Of a DNA stretch of 5,460 bases, positions 4,484 through 5,460 are shown one piece after another (the stretch's first letter is position 1; each line of letters begins with the position of its first letter). A program made the translations under genes and the position numbers. This stretch comes from Rhodospirillaceae bacterium. Its GTDB lineage: Bacteria > Pseudomonadota > Alphaproteobacteria > Rhodospirillales > Rhodospirillaceae. The notes under the pieces are model-generated. The model searched no databases, had not been told where the DNA came from, and saw nothing but the letters and a program-made list of their open reading frames with translations. Location of the stretch: positions 1-5,460 of the forward strand of contig JAFGWD010000207.1 in NCBI GenBank assembly GCA_016937315.1, written 5' to 3'.

Positions 4484-5460
4484 CACCGCAACATCTTCAA
4501 AGCACGGTCCAAGCCCTCCGCCAAGGCTTCCGCATCAGAACGGCTGCTGTACAACGCAAACGAAGCCCGCGTCGTCGCCGACACCCCCATGCGGACCATC
4601 AACGGCTGTGCACAATGATGCCCCGCACGCACGGCAATTCCGCGCTGATCCAAAAGCATCGCAATATCCGATGGATGCGCCCCTTCGGCAACAAAGGACA
4701 AGACGCCACCTTTATCCGGCGCAGTGCCGATAATCCGCACCCCCGGGATCTGTAACACCAGGTCTGTCGCGTAGTTCAAGACCTCGGTTTCATGATCATG
4801 AATGTGGGCAATTCCCAGCGCTTCAACATAATCCATCGCCGCCGCCAAGCCCACCGCCTCGACAATCATTGGTGTCCCTGCCTCAAACCGGGCTGGCGGC
4901 TCCGCCCAAGTGCTGCGTTCAAACGTCACGGTTTCGATCATGTCGCCCCCCCCCTTGTACGGAGGCATAGTATCCAGAATCTCGCGTTTGCCATACACGG
5001 CACCAACGCCGGTGGGACCGTATATTTTGTGCCCGGTAAGGGCATAAAAGTCCGCATCCAAATCCTGAACATCAACCCGCTGATGCACCGCACCCTGACA
5101 GCCATCAACAACCATGATCGCACCGACCGCATGCGCAGCGGCGGCGATGGACTTCACCGGCATGATGGTGCCCAAAACATTGGACATATGGGCCACCGCA
5201 ACGATTTTGACCCGTGGCCCCAACATCGCGGTATAGGCATCAAAGTCGAACACCCCCGCATCGGTGACGGGAATCGGGCGCACATGCGCCCCTGTCGCAG
5301 CGGCAGCCAACTGCCACGGCACGATATTGGAATGATGTTCGCTTTCGCAAACCAGGATTTCGTCACCCGGCTTCAAAAACGCCTGTGCATAGCAACGCGC
5401 CACCAGATTGAGTGCGTCGGTCCCCCCGGAAGTAAACACAACTTCGGACGCATCCCGCGC
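4483..5460 (-). CDS. sufS: SufS cysteine desulfurase, N-terminus outside the window
   Basis: This is the C-terminal 325 residues of a PLP-dependent, group II cysteine desulfurase that removes sulfur from L-cysteine for Fe-S cluster assembly. In the visible numbering, ESEHHSNIVPW carries the histidine near the cofactor (H42), VVDGCQ contains the PLP-binding Asp (D119), and ALTGHKIYGPTG holds the Schiff-base lysine K145. RAGHHCAQPLM carries the catalytic cysteine C283 in the short loop typical of SufS rather than IscS. About 80-90 N-terminal residues, including the start, lie beyond the right edge, judging from a family length near 410. One oddity is TSGGTDALNLV near the visible start, where SufS proteins more often have a TRGTTEAINLV-like sequence. 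sufT follows after 11 bases and sufE after that, so the sulfur donor and its acceptor are adjacent. Confidence 0.95.
   Translation of the reverse strand, partial: ARDASEVVFTSGGTDALNLVARCYAQAFLKPGDEILVCESEHHSNIVPWQLAAAATGAHVRPIPVTDAGVFDFDAYTAMLGPRVKIVAVAHMSNVLGTIMPVKSIAAAAHAVGAIMVVDGCQGAVHQRVDVQDLDADFYALTGHKIYGPTGVGAVYGKREILDTMPPYKGGGDMIETVTFERSTWAEPPARFEAGTPMIVEAVGLAAAMDYVEALGIAHIHDHETEVLNYATDLVLQIPGVRIIGTAPDKGGVLSFVAEGAHPSDIAMLLDQRGIAVRAGHHCAQPLMVRMGVSATTRASFALYSSRSDAEALAEGLDRALKMLR

Noticed and set aside
4091..4755. Two plus-strand frames (4091-4618 and 4261-4755) opposite sufT and sufS
   Set aside because: Both are antisense to clear suf genes, are rich in Pro/Arg/His, and overlap each other. 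They are by-products of codon bias.

Overview
The window looks like an ordinary chromosomal stretch of an alphaproteobacterium, most likely a Rhodospirillales-type or marine free-living species. This is inferred from recognisable protein families (a CheW of alphaproteobacterial type, a PAS-EAL protein with the EMV and GAGAASF variants, and a SufS-SufT arrangement) and moderate GC content. It is not from a database match. I see no insertion sequence, CRISPR array, tRNA, rRNA or phage cassette.

Layout from left to right. Positions 1-131 (minus) hold the first 43 codons of a DUF1611/DgcN-like gene. Positions 132-632 are a roughly 500-base non-coding stretch with a candidate sigma70 promoter at its right end. 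Positions 633-1118 (plus) encode a single-domain CheW-type protein, followed by a strong Rho-independent hairpin at 1147-1183. After a short leader, 1330-2970 (plus) encodes a 546-residue PAS / degenerate GGDEF-like / EAL protein that starts at TTG and is predicted to break down cyclic-di-GMP. The rest is on the minus strand, read from the right edge: sufS (partial, 5460-4483), sufT (4471-3977), sufE (3936-3511) and a deoxycytidylate deaminase gene (3482-2997). These lie close together and are probably one transcript. The deaminase gene converges on the EAL gene across a 26-base gap.

How the genes fit together. SufS takes sulfur from cysteine as a persulfide, SufE accepts it, and SufT (DUF59/MIP18 type) is an auxiliary Fe-S maturation factor, so three of the four minus-strand genes form the end of a SUF iron-sulfur cluster operon. 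The dCMP deaminase supplies dUMP for thymidylate synthesis and seems to ride along at the operon's 3' end. The plus-strand pair joins a chemoreceptor-array adaptor (CheW) and a c-di-GMP phosphodiesterase, both of which bear on motility, but a strong terminator between them suggests separate transcription.

I did not find a clearly new system. The points most worth a second look are the cryptic middle domain of the EAL protein, the acidic N-terminal extension of SufT, the deaminase attached to the suf genes, and the large empty interval before cheW.
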